A stretch of DNA of 64,000 nt from positions 1 to 64,000 of the forward strand of contig JACKBT010000026.1 of assembly GCA_020634415.1 (NCBI GenBank). The letters run 5' to 3'. The DNA is from Ardenticatenaceae bacterium. Lineage in GTDB: Bacteria > Chloroflexota > Anaerolineae > Promineifilales > Promineifilaceae. Below are positions 21,831 through 32,529 of this stretch, in pieces; position 1 is the first letter of the stretch; each line of letters opens with the position of its first letter. The notes beneath the pieces are model-generated. The model was not told the origin of the DNA and did no database searches. It saw only the letters and a program-made list of their open reading frames with translations. Both the position numbers and the translations under genes were made by a program.

Positions 21831-22787
21831 TTAACTCAACACCATTTGTAGTTGTTCCGGCGAGATGTTGCCGCCGCTGAGAATGAGGGCGACTTTTTTG
21901 CCGTGCAGGCGTTGGGGCATTTGCAGGGCGGCGGCGAGGGGGGCGGCACCGGCCAGTTCGGTGAGGGTTTTCGCTTTTTCGAGGAGGATGCGAACGGCCG
22001 TTAACAGATCCTCATCACTCACCAGCACAAAATCATCCATATTCTGCCACATAATTTGCTGCGGCATCATGAACGGGGAGCGCGTTTGCAGCCCTTCAGC
22101 AATCGTACCAATGGGGCTTTCGGTAGCCTGGCGATTCTTCCAGGTGAGATAAGCTGACTGCGCTTTTTCGGCCTGTACGCCGATTACCTCAATAGCCGGA
22201 TTGATGGCTTTAGCCACCAGTGACGCGCCAGAAGCCCCGCTGCCACCACCCACAGGCACAATGATGACCTCAATATCGGGCTGCGCTTCCAGGATTTCCA
22301 GGGTGTGGGTAGCCACGCCAGCGATTAGCAGCGGCTCGTCGCCGGAGGAGATGTAGCGCATTCCTTTTTCGGCTGCCATCTGCTCGCAGTGCTGGCGGGC
22401 TTCGTCAAAATCTACGCCGCGTAGGATGACGTTGGCTCCCAGGCTTTTCATGGCGGCGACTTTGACGGGGTTGGCCCCTTCGGGAGCGAAGATGTGGGCC
22501 TGAACGCCAAAGAGCCGGGCGGCGTAGGCGATGGATTGGCCGTGATTGCCGGTGGAGGCGGTGACGACACCGGCTTCACGTTCGGCCTGGCTCAGTTGGG
22601 AGATGAGGTTGAGGCCGCCGCGCAGTTTGAAGGCACCGATGGGGTTGTAGTTTTCGTGTTTGACGTAAACGGCCGTGCCCACGACCTGGTCGAGGGCGGG
22701 GTAGTTGTGTAAGGGCGTGGGCTGGATGTAGCGGTCTACAACCAGTTTGGCGCGTAGGACATCTTGGAAGGTGGGTAGGGGGTTCAT
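21831..22787 (-). CDS. Threonine/serine dehydratase (PLP fold type II)
   Basis: A 318-residue catabolic-type threonine dehydratase or serine racemase relative. The PLP lysine is in GAFKLRGG (about residue 54), the phosphate-binding loop is VGGGSGASG and the substrate loop is TASTGNHGQS. There is no C-terminal ACT regulatory domain, so it is unlike biosynthetic IlvA and closer to TdcB/SRY types. It would deaminate Thr or Ser to the keto acid and ammonia in the cytosol. It is convergent with the acyl-CoA dehydrogenase. The exact substrate cannot be told. Confidence 0.88.
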   Translation of the reverse strand: MNPLPTFQDVLRAKLVVDRYIQPTPLHNYPALDQVVGTAVYVKHENYNPIGAFKLRGGLNLISQLSQAEREAGVVTASTGNHGQSIAYAARLFGVQAHIFAPEGANPVKVAAMKSLGANVILRGVDFDEARQHCEQMAAEKGMRYISSGDEPLLIAGVATHTLEILEAQPDIEVIIVPVGGGSGASGASLVAKAINPAIEVIGVQAEKAQSAYLTWKNRQATESPIGTIAEGLQTRSPFMMPQQIMWQNMDDFVLVSDEDLLTAVRILLEKAKTLTELAGAAPLAAALQMPQRLHGKKVALILSGGNISPEQLQMVLS

Positions 22788-22799
22788 GGGGTTCTCCTT

Positions 22800-22887
22800 G
22801 AAAGGGATTATGGGTGTATTTGTGTATTTGTGTATGGGTGTAGTGAAGTCGAAAATATACCACTATACCATTACACCAATATACCCA
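22800..22887. repeat. GTGTATTTGTGTATG repeat region
   Basis: Tandem GTGTATTT units are followed by partly complementary ACACCAATATACCCAT. It is a different repeat family from the GGAGACTGG type but has the same fold-back layout, and it fills the space between two minus-strand genes. Confidence 0.6.
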
Positions 22888-25653
22888 TTATTTTATCTCT
22901 AAAGTGAGGGGCAGGTAGAAAAAGTCTGCCCCAGCGGCCGTTTGCAGGCGGGTTCCAGTGAGAGGATCGTAGAGGCCGATTTCGATACGGCCGTTGCCCG
23001 TATAACTTTCGCGGAAGGTGAGGCTGTGGGGGTCGGTGATGTATTCGTCTGTGACCCAGGTGGTAGAGGGACGACGGCCGTTATCGGGTGGGCTGTCGTG
23101 TTGGCCGATGAGGTGTCCATCGTCCGCCAAAATGTGGGTAAAGACGACGTAATCTACCAGACTGCCGGTGGTGAGCGACTGCCAGTAGAGGGTAAGGGGA
23201 ACGGGTTCGCTGCTGCTGAGGCTGGTTTGGGGCAGATCGTAGCCGACGAGGCGGGCGACATCGCCAAATTGAACGTTGAGGGGGTGGGTGATGAGGGGCG
23301 GCTCGAAGAGATGCGTTGCGGCGGTGATTTCAATGTCGGCGAGGGTGTATTGGCTGTTGTGGAGGCTGAGGATGAGTTGGGCGGGGCCAACGGCCGCTGC
23401 CGGCACGGTAAGCTGGCGGTGTTCGACGACCATGTAAATGGGCGGCCAGTTGTTGGTGGGGTAACGGCCAAGAGAGGGGATGTCGTTGTTGGCGGTGAGG
23501 ATACGGCCGTTTTGCACCAGTTGCAGGGCGGGGCGGAGGTCGGATAACGGCCGTGTGGCCTGCCACTGCAATTGGACGTACAGAGGCTGCCCTGCGCCCA
23601 CTTCAGTGCGGTTGACATCGGCTCCCCATAAGACGAGACCATCCCCCATTTCTATTTGGGAGCGCAGTTGGGTGACAGGGCTGACCTGTTGGTAGGGGTT
23701 CGAGGGGCCTTGTGGGGCGGCGAGGGTGATGGGCGGCAAAGGCCAGCGCTGCCCCTGGGGTGCGCCTTGTGTGTCGAGGATTTCTAACGGCCGTATCTCC
23801 CCCGCTTCGTCGGTGGCATAAACTGTCAGGGCCAGATCGTAGGTGAGCGGGGGAGTGCCCAACGGCAGGGGCAGGGTGTGGTAGGTGGTGATGGGTTGGC
23901 TCATCGGCCAGAGTTCGGTGGGACGGCCGATTTCGTCTATGAGAACGTTGTCGAGTTGGGCCAACTGCCAGCCATCGGCATCGAGCAGGCGCAGGGTGAT
24001 GTGGTAGCGGTCGGACAGGGGTTGGGTGGGCTGCCACTGCAAGGCCAGGGTGATGGCGTTGTTGGCGGGGGGTGGTGTGGGGGGTGTGGAGACGGCCGTT
24101 AAGTGCAAGCTGCCAAATCGCGCCATCTGCGGTGTCATTTGCGGTGCGGTGATGGCCTCATCTATATGGTAGATGGACACATACAAGTTGCCGAATTCCG
24201 GCTGCCCCGTCAGATTGCCCACTTCCTCCAACGCATAGGGGACAACATGCTGCCAATCCACACTGCCCCGCTCATACTCGACTAAAAAGACGCGCTGTTT
24301 GCCTTGTGTAAGCTGCTGCAAATGTGGCCACATCGCGGCACGATTGCTGGTGGCGGGCATGGCGATGGTGGCCACGCCGTGATATTCAAAGGGTAATGAC
24401 CAATCGGTATCGGGCACGAGAATTAAGTCATGCTCGTTGGCTTCCACCTCCAAATATTGCGCCACACCGCGCATATCGTCTTTGGCGACGTTGGGGTCGA
24501 AGTAGTAGAGGTAGAGGGAGTAGAGACTGAGAATGAGTAGGGGAAGAAAAAGGAGACTGGAGACTAGGGACTGGAGACTAGAGCGCCAGTCTCTAGTCTT
24601 TAGTCTCCAGTCTCCAATCAACCCTGCCATGAGGGGAATAAGCATGACGGCAAAGATGGTGACGTAGCGCGGATGGGCGAAGGAGCGGATGCTCCAGGCG
24701 AGGAAGGCGGCGGTAAGGGGGAGGAGCCAGGGGAGGAGGGGCGGGGGGGCAGAGGGGCGAGGGACGAGGGGCGAGGGGCGGTGGAAATGTAAGAGCAGGA
24801 GGAGGGAAAGGGAGAGGGCGATGAGGATGGCGAGGATTTGAATGATGGGGCGGGAGAGGGAGCCGGGGAGGCCGGTGAGGTGAAAGGTCCAGACTTGGGC
24901 GATGAGGTAGGGGATGGGGGTGGGTTGGGTGAGGTAGGTGCCGGCGTTGGCTTCGGTGGTAACGGCCGTTCGGTTCAGCCACACCAGCCACAACCAGGGC
25001 AGCGAGGCCAGACCCACCGCCACCTGCACCGCCAGCCAGCGACGCAAATCTACCCAGCGTTTTTGCTGGTAGAGGACGATGATTGTCCAAATGGCGGCGT
25101 AAGCCAGGGCGAAGGCGGTGATGTAGTGCAGGTGGAAGCCGATCCATTCGAGGAGGCCGAGGAGGAGGAGGGAGCGGGGGAGCGGGGGAGCAGAGGAGCG
25201 GAGGAGATGGGAGATGAGGAGCAAAAGCAGGATGTAGAAGAGGGGAAGGAGAGCGTAGACGCGGGTTTCTTGGGCGTAGATGATGGAGAGGGGGGAGAGG
25301 GTGATGAGGAGGGCGGCGATGAGGGCGATTTTTTTATTGAACCAGTGGCGGGTGAGGGCGTAAACGGCCGCTACCTGCAACCAACTGGCTAAGAGGGAAA
25401 GATAACGGGCGGTGAAAGGCGATACGCCAACTAGCTGCAGCCAGCCTTTGAGAGCGAAAAAGTAGAGCGGTGGGTGGATGTTGGCGGCGCGGTCGGCGAT
25501 GATGTCGCGGATGGAGGAGGTTGCCAGATGGAGACTGATGCCTTCGTCCCACCAGAGGCTTTGGGCATCCAGGCGGAAGAGGCGCAGGGCGAAGGCCAGG
25601 AGGAGGAGGGGGAGGAGAGAGGAGAGAGGGGAGAGGGCAGAGGGTTTTCTCAT
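22888..25653 (-). CDS. Large membrane glycosyltransferase (GT39/PMT-like) with C-terminal beta domains
   Basis: About 921 residues. The N-terminal half has about ten hydrophobic helices and the WWDEGIS motif near residue 35, the acidic loop typical of GT-C polyprenyl-phosphate sugar transferases. The C-terminal half (about 430-921) has several extracytoplasmic beta-sandwich segments with recurring VFTHILADDGHLIGQHDSPP-type motifs, shared with the next gene upstream. The start at 25653 overlaps the upstream stop by four bases (ATGA); a longer frame to 25854 is only basic/proline shadow sequence. A GGAGACTGG-type repeat is read in frame between helices (24551-24619). It probably modifies a surface polysaccharide, lipid or protein. 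Confidence 0.82.
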   Translation of the reverse strand: MRKPSALSPLSSLLPLLLLAFALRLFRLDAQSLWWDEGISLHLATSSIRDIIADRAANIHPPLYFFALKGWLQLVGVSPFTARYLSLLASWLQVAAVYALTRHWFNKKIALIAALLITLSPLSIIYAQETRVYALLPLFYILLLLLISHLLRSSAPPLPRSLLLLGLLEWIGFHLHYITAFALAYAAIWTIIVLYQQKRWVDLRRWLAVQVAVGLASLPWLWLVWLNRTAVTTEANAGTYLTQPTPIPYLIAQVWTFHLTGLPGSLSRPIIQILAILIALSLSLLLLLHFHRPSPLVPRPSAPPPLLPWLLPLTAAFLAWSIRSFAHPRYVTIFAVMLIPLMAGLIGDWRLKTRDWRSSLQSLVSSLLFLPLLILSLYSLYLYYFDPNVAKDDMRGVAQYLEVEANEHDLILVPDTDWSLPFEYHGVATIAMPATSNRAAMWPHLQQLTQGKQRVFLVEYERGSVDWQHVVPYALEEVGNLTGQPEFGNLYVSIYHIDEAITAPQMTPQMARFGSLHLTAVSTPPTPPPANNAITLALQWQPTQPLSDRYHITLRLLDADGWQLAQLDNVLIDEIGRPTELWPMSQPITTYHTLPLPLGTPPLTYDLALTVYATDEAGEIRPLEILDTQGAPQGQRWPLPPITLAAPQGPSNPYQQVSPVTQLRSQIEMGDGLVLWGADVNRTEVGAGQPLYVQLQWQATRPLSDLRPALQLVQNGRILTANNDIPSLGRYPTNNWPPIYMVVEHRQLTVPAAAVGPAQLILSLHNSQYTLADIEITAATHLFEPPLITHPLNVQFGDVARLVGYDLPQTSLSSSEPVPLTLYWQSLTTGSLVDYVVFTHILADDGHLIGQHDSPPDNGRRPSTTWVTDEYITDPHSLTFRESYTGNGRIEIGLYDPLTGTRLQTAAGADFFYLPLTLEIK
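24551..24619. repeat. GGAGACTGGAGA-family repeat inside a coding gene
   Basis: GGAGACTGGAGACTAGGGAC and its complement (AGTCTCTAGTCTTTAGTCTCC) sit inside the glycosyltransferase gene. They are translated in frame as GDWRLKTRDWRSSLQSLVSS, in a loop between two membrane helices. The frame stays open. Confidence 0.8.
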
Positions 25654-28508
25654 GGGGTGAGGGGGATGAGGAGGCGGTTGTCGGGGTAGGGTGTGCTGGT
25701 GGAGTCGTTGAGGGGGAGGCGACGGCCGTTGGAGGCGGTGTAGAGGCCAATGGCGAGTTGAACTGGTTCGGCATTGGGTGGCAAGGGAATGGCGTAGCTG
25801 TCGGCGATGACTTCGTGGGCGGCGAGGCTGTCGGTGGGGCGGTCGCCGGGCCAATGGTCGGCCTGGGTGATGGTACGGCCGTCGGCGGCGAGGATGTGGA
25901 CGAAGACGGTGTAGAGGTCAGCGGGCGGCTGGTCGGTTTGCCAGTAGAGGGTGAGGTGCAGAGTGTTGTCGTTCAGGGTGGGGCCGTCGTAGCCGCGCAA
26001 ATGTATTTCGGAGCCGAATTGGACATCAAGTGGGGTGGCGATGGTGGCGGGAAGTTGGAAGAGGCGGTCAGTGGCGATGATGTGGAGGGTGGTGAGGGAA
26101 ACGGCCGTATCTACCAATTGACCATTTGCCAAAAGCGGCTGAATAGTGAGCGTGTAATCACCAGCGGGCATGTTGGGGGGAATGAGCAGTTCGTACTTTT
26201 CGTGAATGGGTTGGCCCACGCGCCAATCGCCAGAGGGATAACGGCTGAGGGGCAGTTCGCTGACAACATCACCGAGTTGGAGGCGGATTTGCACGTCAGC
26301 GGGCAGGGGGGCGACGGCTTGCCAGATGAGATCGAGGGTGGCGTGGCTGCCGGAGAGGAGACTGGGGGGCAAGGGCTGGTAGCCCCACAGGATGAGGCTG
26401 TGGTTGAGCCAGGCTTGATTGACCACTGTGCCTAGATCGAGGGCGGTGACGGCGGCGAGGTTGCTGGGTGGGGGGATGGTGATGTCGGGTAACTTGTAGA
26501 TGACACCGGTGAAGATGTTATCGGCCGTTAGCAGGGGCAGTTGGGCGTTGGCCGCATCAAAGAGGGAGAGTTCGACCTGGTAACGGCCGGGGGGGATGGC
26601 GGGTGGTGGGGCCAGGGTGTAGCGAATTTGGGGTGTTTCGTCTGCCGACCAGTGTTCGGGGTAGAAGTCGGTTTCGTTGAGGAGGGGGGCACTGCGCTGG
26701 CTCCATTGATTGCCGTTTTGGTCGCGCAGGGTGAGGGTGAGGGTGTAACGGCCGTTCTGTACCAATCGCCATTTTAAGTGAACTTGCACAGCCTCTTGGG
26801 TAAAGTCGGCAGCGGCGGCGAGGAGTTGGACGCGGTTGTCGAAGCTGTAGGGGGAGGGTAGAGGGGGGAGAGGCGAGGGACGAGGTGCGGAGGGTTGGGT
26901 GAATATCCAGGCTTGATCGAGGCCGTTGAAGTGGATGGTGTGCAGGAGTTGGCCTTCTTGCTGGGCATTGGTGAGGGCGGCGGGGTCGGTTTGCAGGCTG
27001 CTGGCGGTGAGGATGCGGTAGTCGGCCTGGACCGCCTCATCAAGTGGGAGGGTTTGGCCGGAGAAGAAGGGGGCGAGGGCGGGGGGGAGGGAGGAGACGG
27101 CCGTTTGCTGTGCTGTGCCTGGTTGATCCGAAAGCCACTGCCCCGCCGCGCTAATCGCCTCACCCCAGCCAATAGGCAGCACCCGTTGGGCGATAAAGCT
27201 GCCCCCGACCAGTGGATTGTAGCTGGCAAGAGGATAGGGCAGTGTGGTTATCAGGTAAATGCTTTGGATGGCGATGAGTCCTAATAGCAGCGTTGGGGAG
27301 CGCTGGGGACGCAGCCAGGCCCAGCCCATTGCCGCCAGGATGATGAGGGCAGGCATAGCTGGCAGAGCGTAACGGTCGAACTTTTTTTCGGCGAAGGTGA
27401 TGGCGATTGTATAAAGGAAGGGCCAAAGGATGAAGATGAGAGTGGCGAGAGACCATTGGGGCTTGGGGGGCCGTAAAAGTCTGACCGCCGCCAAGATTAG
27501 CCCTGCGAAGACCAATGGCCCCAGTCGGAAGAGAATGGCGATGGGGTAGAAGAGCGGGCCATGTTCGTAAGCCATCTGGCCGAGAAAGAAGGTGGGGCGC
27601 AGGGCGGTTTCGATGTGGCGGTTGGCGTTGCTGGTGATGAGTTGAACGGCCGTTGCCGGGCCAACCCAAAGCGCGGGAAAAAGAAACACAAGAACTACAA
27701 GACATACAACAAACCATAAAAAGCCATCGCGGAGAAGGGCAAAAGTCCCCCTGATTTTCTCTGAGTTCATCTGAGTGGAGGAATTGGGAGGAGCAGAGGA
27801 GAACTGGGGGCTGATTGCCTTGAACAGGAAGATGAGGGCGGTGAGAGGAAGGAGGAGCAAGGCGGGTGATTTGGTGAGGATGGCGAGGGCGGTGGTGAGG
27901 GCGCAGAGGAGGAGGTAGGAACGGCCGTTGGTCTGCGCCCATAAGGCTAAGGCCAGTAGAGACAATGTGGTAAACGTCGTCATGAGAGCATCTACATGCA
28001 GCAGCCCCGACAGACCAACGACGAAGGGATCGAAGGCGAGGAAAGTGGTGATGAGCAGGGCGGCCAAACGGCCGAATGACCTGTGCGCCAGCCCGTAAAC
28101 AGCCACAAGGCCCGCACTATTGACAAGGATCACGGCTAAACGGGCGGCCGTCAGAAAGTGGGCCAACTGGCCGTAAGCGGCGATATTGTCTGGGTTGTAG
28201 TAGGCGAGTTGGGTTATCCATTGGTAGGTGGCGTGGGAAAACGGCCGTAGCCACAACTGCGCCCGAATGCCCGCTGCCCCCAACCACATCGTGGTTACGC
28301 CGGGGTGTCCCGTCGTCAACGTATCCACCCACTTCCCCTGCAATAAAGCTTCCTGAAACTGCACTGAGCGGTAAACCCATATCAGTTCGTCGGGGGTGAT
28401 AAAACGGCCGATAGCCGTCAGACGAGGCAGCAAAGCCAACACAAAAATCACCAGGCTCACAAGCCAGGGCTTACGCTCAAATTGACTCCATAAAGTTGGT
28501 CTTTCCAC
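25650..28508 (-). CDS. Large membrane glycosyltransferase (GT39-like) with C-terminal beta domains
   Basis: A 952-residue protein with a GTG start. The first 450 residues hold about ten membrane helices, with ITPDELIWVYRSVQF (acidic loop) and GHPGVTTMW near the start. The rest is exported beta-sandwich sequence with motifs such as TVFVHILAADGRTITQADHW and PVQLAIGLYTASNGRRLP, paralogous to the tail of the downstream gene. TATTAT lies seven bases before the GTG, suggesting a leaderless message. The stop overlaps the next start (ATGA), giving a two-gene operon. Likely role: transfer of sugars from a lipid carrier at the outer membrane face. The acceptor is unknown. Confidence 0.82.
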   Translation of the reverse strand: MERPTLWSQFERKPWLVSLVIFVLALLPRLTAIGRFITPDELIWVYRSVQFQEALLQGKWVDTLTTGHPGVTTMWLGAAGIRAQLWLRPFSHATYQWITQLAYYNPDNIAAYGQLAHFLTAARLAVILVNSAGLVAVYGLAHRSFGRLAALLITTFLAFDPFVVGLSGLLHVDALMTTFTTLSLLALALWAQTNGRSYLLLCALTTALAILTKSPALLLLPLTALIFLFKAISPQFSSAPPNSSTQMNSEKIRGTFALLRDGFLWFVVCLVVLVFLFPALWVGPATAVQLITSNANRHIETALRPTFFLGQMAYEHGPLFYPIAILFRLGPLVFAGLILAAVRLLRPPKPQWSLATLIFILWPFLYTIAITFAEKKFDRYALPAMPALIILAAMGWAWLRPQRSPTLLLGLIAIQSIYLITTLPYPLASYNPLVGGSFIAQRVLPIGWGEAISAAGQWLSDQPGTAQQTAVSSLPPALAPFFSGQTLPLDEAVQADYRILTASSLQTDPAALTNAQQEGQLLHTIHFNGLDQAWIFTQPSAPRPSPLPPLPSPYSFDNRVQLLAAAADFTQEAVQVHLKWRLVQNGRYTLTLTLRDQNGNQWSQRSAPLLNETDFYPEHWSADETPQIRYTLAPPPAIPPGRYQVELSLFDAANAQLPLLTADNIFTGVIYKLPDITIPPPSNLAAVTALDLGTVVNQAWLNHSLILWGYQPLPPSLLSGSHATLDLIWQAVAPLPADVQIRLQLGDVVSELPLSRYPSGDWRVGQPIHEKYELLIPPNMPAGDYTLTIQPLLANGQLVDTAVSLTTLHIIATDRLFQLPATIATPLDVQFGSEIHLRGYDGPTLNDNTLHLTLYWQTDQPPADLYTVFVHILAADGRTITQADHWPGDRPTDSLAAHEVIADSYAIPLPPNAEPVQLAIGLYTASNGRRLPLNDSTSTPYPDNRLLIPLTP

Positions 28509-28577
28509 TGGAACGATAATACCCTAAAGGAGAGGCTCACACTACATTAAGCCTGTTTGAACACGAGCATAGTTCTA

Positions 28578-28605
28578 TTGCCAATACATTCAAACTCAGT
28601 ATAAT
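28578..28605 (+). promoter_or_regulatory. Promoter of rpsA
   Basis: TTGCCA (28578-28583), a 16-base spacer, then TATAAT (28600-28605). Transcription would start about 45 bases before the rpsA start codon, leaving room for the clear ribosome site GGGAGA. Confidence 0.65.
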
Positions 28606-28656
28606 CACAAGAAAAACTCCGGCCCGCTACCGCCGAAAATGTAAGGGAGAAGAAAT

Positions 28657-29856
28657 TTGACAAACAATGCAACAAACATGGGATCAGATGTTAACACAAC
28701 ACATCCCATGGAAGCCTGGTTAGCCGAAGAATTTGCCTTAGATGTTCCTTCCGCAGGAGAAATCCGCGAAGGAACAATTGTTGATCGCCGTCATAATGAG
28801 TTCTTGGTTGATATTGGGGCCAAGTCGGAAGGCATCATCCCTAGCCAAGAGGTTGAAGCCTTAGACGCAGCCACCATAGAGAGCAATCTAGTCGTTGGTA
28901 ATAAAATTTCTGTCTATGTCGTCAATCCGGAAGATCATGATGGCAATATCATTTTGTCTTACCAACGAGCTGCTGAGGAAATAGATTGGGATGCGGCCAA
29001 GAAAGCCTTAGAAACCCAAAACACGCAAGAAGTGGAAGTTGTTGGGTTTAATAAAGGTGGTTTCATTGTCCAATTTGGTTCGTTACGTGGCTTCGTACCC
29101 ATGTCTCAACAAAGTGGCGATACACCCCGTTACAACGATCCACGCGATTTACAACGGGCATGTCAAAAACGTGTTGGTTCTATTATGATGGCTAAGATCA
29201 TTGAAGTTGACCGGCCACGCAATCGTCTCATCTTCTCTGAGCGTGCCGCTGATGAGGAAATCCGGGAGGCCAAGCGAAACAAGTTCTTTGACAATGTGCA
29301 AGAAGGCGACATTTTTGATGGCACGATTGTGAATGTTACCGACTATGGGGCATTTGTAGATATTGGCGGTATTGAGGGTCTCGTTCATTTGTCAGAAATT
29401 AGTTGGCAGCGTATCACCAAACCATCGGAAAAAGTGCAAGCCGGGGATGAGGTGAAGGTGGCTGTTTTAAGTGTTGACCAAGACAAACAGCGTATTGCCC
29501 TTAGCATGAAACAGTTAGAGGCCGATCCCTGGACGAGAATCAATGACACGTATCAGATTGGACAATTAGTAGATGTGACGGTTACGAAGTTGACAAAATT
29601 TGGTGCTTTCGCCCGTTTGCATGATGAATATGAGTTGGAAGGATTAATCCATATCTCAGAATTATCAGACAATCATATCAGCCATGCACGAGAGGTAGTA
29701 AAGCCCCAAGATCAGCTTACCGTTCGGATTATTCGCATTGATGCTGATCAACGCCAGCTTGGTCTTAGTTTGAAACAGGTTGCATCGGCCGAATATATGA
29801 ACATGGATTTGGTAATGGCTGGTATCCATGCAGATGAAAATGACGAGGAGTATTAG
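28657..29856 (+). CDS. rpsA: Ribosomal protein S1 (four S1 domains)
   Basis: 399 residues with four OB-fold S1 repeats at about 36-105, 122-190, 212-282 and 298-368. The third is the clearest (GTIVNVTDYGAFVDIGGIEG, LVHLSEISW). Four repeats is the short S1 form found outside proteobacteria. It binds mRNA and helps it onto the 30S subunit. It uses a TTG start with GGGAGA eight bases upstream; the first ATG is seven codons in. The gene has many T-ending codons and only one CGGCCG core (about 29788), unlike its neighbours. Confidence 0.92.
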   Translation: MTNNATNMGSDVNTTHPMEAWLAEEFALDVPSAGEIREGTIVDRRHNEFLVDIGAKSEGIIPSQEVEALDAATIESNLVVGNKISVYVVNPEDHDGNIILSYQRAAEEIDWDAAKKALETQNTQEVEVVGFNKGGFIVQFGSLRGFVPMSQQSGDTPRYNDPRDLQRACQKRVGSIMMAKIIEVDRPRNRLIFSERAADEEIREAKRNKFFDNVQEGDIFDGTIVNVTDYGAFVDIGGIEGLVHLSEISWQRITKPSEKVQAGDEVKVAVLSVDQDKQRIALSMKQLEADPWTRINDTYQIGQLVDVTVTKLTKFGAFARLHDEYELEGLIHISELSDNHISHAREVVKPQDQLTVRIIRIDADQRQLGLSLKQVASAEYMNMDLVMAGIHADENDEEY

Positions 29857-29947
29857 TATTTATTTTATGAGGTCATCAAGGTTAAGGGGAGTCAGTATTC
29901 CTCGGCAGGGATAACTTTGGGCCTTTTTTGAACCGAGGTGAACCACA

Positions 29948-32455
29948 GTGAACTCCAAGAATTGGGAACGATTTACACAACGTGCCCGGCGTGTTTTGAG
30001 CCTGGCACAAGAAGAAGCAGAACGGTTAAACCATAGTTATATTGGTAGTGAGCATGTTCTCATCGGGCTTTTGCGGGAAGAAGGGGGAGTAGCGGGGCGT
30101 GTATTACGTGAGTTAGGTTTAGATGCCGCACGTGTACAGGCTATGGTGGAACGTCTTTCTGGCGGACCTGGGACGCGCACGCCTTTTACCAAAACTGAGC
30201 TTTCTCCAAGTACGAAACGTGTCTTGGAGTTGGCTGTTGAAGAAGCCCGACGTATGGGCCAGCATTATATTAGCACGGAGCATTTGCTTTTAGGGCTGGC
30301 TCGGCAAAATGAAGGGTTGGCTATTGATGTCTTGCGTAAGTTTGGCATCAGTCCCGAACAAATTCGCCGTCAGACACGACGGATGCTTAAAGAAAGCCCG
30401 GTCGCGGCCACAGAGAGTGTGTCTAGCAGCCGCCGCACACGTAATAAGAAGGAAAAGAGCAAAACACCAATGGTGGATCAGTTGGCAACTGATTTGACGG
30501 CTCTGGCTGAAGACAACAAGTTAGACCCGGTGATCGGCCGTCAGATGGAGATTGAGCGGGTTATCCAAATATTGGCGCGGCGCACGAAAAACAACCCGGC
30601 GCTTATTGGTGAACCAGGTGTTGGTAAAACGGCCATTATTGAAGGTTTGGCGCAACGCATTGTAGATGGGCAGGTGCCCGAAGTTTTGCAAAGCAAGCGT
30701 GTGCTTCAACTAGATGTTGGTAGTCTTGTAGCTGGCACAATGTATCGTGGTCAGTTTGAAGAGCGGCTCAAGCGGGTTATTGATGAGTTGAAATCCAGTG
30801 AATCTATTCTATTTATTGATGAGGTTCATATGCTGGTGGGGGCTGGTTCGGCCGGTAGTTCGGTTGATGCCGCCAACATTTTGAAACCATCGTTGGCACG
30901 TGGTGAGTTGCAATGTATTGGCGCAACCACGATGGAGGAGTATCGCAAGTATATTGAGAGTGATGCGGCTTTGGAGCGGCGTTTCCAACCCATTCACGTG
31001 GATGAACCCACACCTGAGGAGGCTGTGGAAATTTTGCGGGGCATTAAGGAGCCTTACGAGAAGCATCACAATTTGTTTATTACGGATGAGGCGATTGAAG
31101 CGGCCGTTCAGCTTTCTACGCGCTATGTGACAGAAAGGTTCTTGCCGGATAAAGCCATTGACTTGATTGACGAGAGTGCTTCACGGGTACGGATGTATCG
31201 TGCACCACAGCCAGCAGATGTGCGTGAGACGTATGAAGAGCTGCGTGAGTTGCGGGAAGAACGGAATTTAGCGGTGGAAGACGGCCGTTATGAAGAAGCT
31301 AACCGCCTCCGTGGACAGGAAGAAGAGTTACAGCGTCAGTTAGATCAACTGCGAGCGGGTAGCAGCGGCGAAAACAGCATTAGTGTCACGGCCGAAGATA
31401 TTGCTGAGGTGCTGGCAATGTGGACAGGTATTCCCGTGTATCAATTCACGGAAGAAGAATCGGCACGTCTGCTGCGTATGGAAGAAGAACTACAAAAGTC
31501 CATCGTCGGCCAAAGAGAAGCCATTGAAGCTATCTCCAAAGCTGTGCGACGGGCGCGGGCGGGACTGAAAGACCCCAAACGGCCGATTGGCTCTTTCATC
31601 TTCCTTGGCCCCACTGGTGTTGGCAAAACCGAGTTAACAAAATCTCTGGCCACCTTCCTCTTTGGGAGCGAAGATGCCCTGGTGCAGCTCGACATGTCCG
31701 AGTTTATGGAACGGCACAGCATTGCCCGGTTAGTAGGTTCGCCTCCTGGCTACATTGGCTACGAAGATGCCGGACAACTTACGGAAGCCGTTCGTCGCCG
31801 TCCTTACTCCATCGTCGTTTTTGACGAGATCGAAAAGGCACACCCAGAAGCATTTAACATTCTCTTGCAAATAATGGAAGAAGGTCATTTATCTGACGCG
31901 AAAGGGCAGAAAGTGAACTTCCGCAATGCCATTATCATCATGACCTCGAATGTAGGTGCAGAAACCATTAAGCGTGGCCCGAATTTGGGTTTTGCATTCC
32001 AACGCGATGAGGCTTTGGAAGAGAAAGAAGCCTATGCGGAAATGCGCAAGACATTGATGGATCAGCTAAAGCGTCAATTCCGACCTGAATTCATCAATCG
32101 TGTGGACAGCATCATCGTGTTTAAGCAGCTTTCCCAATCTAATATTCGCCAAATCGTAGATATTATTTTGGGTGAAGTGAATGAGCGGTTGGTGGAGCAC
32201 GAGCTTACACTTGAGGCCACAGATGTGGCGCGTGATTGGCTGGCGAAACATGGGTATGATGCTGAGTTTGGCGCACGGCCGTTACGCCGCCTGGTGCAAA
32301 CAAGTGTGGAAGACAAACTGTCAGATGCCGTTTTGAGTGGCAAGTTCAAAGACAATCCGGTTATTTTGGTAGATGTAGACCCAGAAACCGATGAAATAGT
32401 CCTGACTCACCCCGAAAATGAGCAAGAAATTGAACAAGTAGCATCTCCTGCCTGA
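29948..32455 (+). CDS. clpC: ATP-dependent Clp protease ATPase subunit ClpC
   Basis: An 835-residue Hsp100 unfoldase. The double N-terminal Clp-N repeat (residues 1-145) is followed by AAA-1 with Walker A GEPGVGKT (from about 221) and Walker [14 protein letters not shown]-type middle coiled coil ([20 protein letters not shown]) and AAA-2 with [10 protein letters not shown] (from about 554) follow. The UVR segment marks it as ClpC rather than ClpA/B. It feeds substrates to ClpP, which is not in the window. GTG start with GAGGTG seven bases before it. It follows rpsA by 91 bases and ends at a strong terminator. Confidence 0.95.
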   Translation: MNSKNWERFTQRARRVLSLAQEEAERLNHSYIGSEHVLIGLLREEGGVAGRVLRELGLDAARVQAMVERLSGGPGTRTPFTKTELSPSTKRVLELAVEEARRMGQHYISTEHLLLGLARQNEGLAIDVLRKFGISPEQIRRQTRRMLKESPVAATESVSSSRRTRNKKEKSKTPMVDQLATDLTALAEDNKLDPVIGRQMEIERVIQILARRTKNNPALIGEPGVGKTAIIEGLAQRIVDGQVPEVLQSKRVLQLDVGSLVAGTMYRGQFEERLKRVIDELKSSESILFIDEVHMLVGAGSAGSSVDAANILKPSLARGELQCIGATTMEEYRKYIESDAALERRFQPIHVDEPTPEEAVEILRGIKEPYEKHHNLFITDEAIEAAVQLSTRYVTERFLPDKAIDLIDESASRVRMYRAPQPADVRETYEELRELREERNLAVEDGRYEEANRLRGQEEELQRQLDQLRAGSSGENSISVTAEDIAEVLAMWTGIPVYQFTEEESARLLRMEEELQKSIVGQREAIEAISKAVRRARAGLKDPKRPIGSFIFLGPTGVGKTELTKSLATFLFGSEDALVQLDMSEFMERHSIARLVGSPPGYIGYEDAGQLTEAVRRRPYSIVVFDEIEKAHPEAFNILLQIMEEGHLSDAKGQKVNFRNAIIIMTSNVGAETIKRGPNLGFAFQRDEALEEKEAYAEMRKTLMDQLKRQFRPEFINRVDSIIVFKQLSQSNIRQIVDIILGEVNERLVEHELTLEATDVARDWLAKHGYDAEFGARPLRRLVQTSVEDKLSDAVLSGKFKDNPVILVDVDPETDEIVLTHPENEQEIEQVASPA

Positions 32456-32480
32456 GGCAGATGGCTTTCCTAGCAAATAA

Positions 32481-32507
32481 AAAAGCCCACATTTCTGTGG
32501 GCTTTTT
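32481..32507 (+). terminator. Intrinsic terminator after clpC
   Basis: AAAAGCCCACA pairs with TGTGGGCTTTTT (11 bp, short loop) and is flanked by A- and T-runs, so it can stop both clpC and the convergent LysM gene. Confidence 0.9.
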
Positions 32508-32529
32508 ATTTTCCATTTTGCTAATGTTT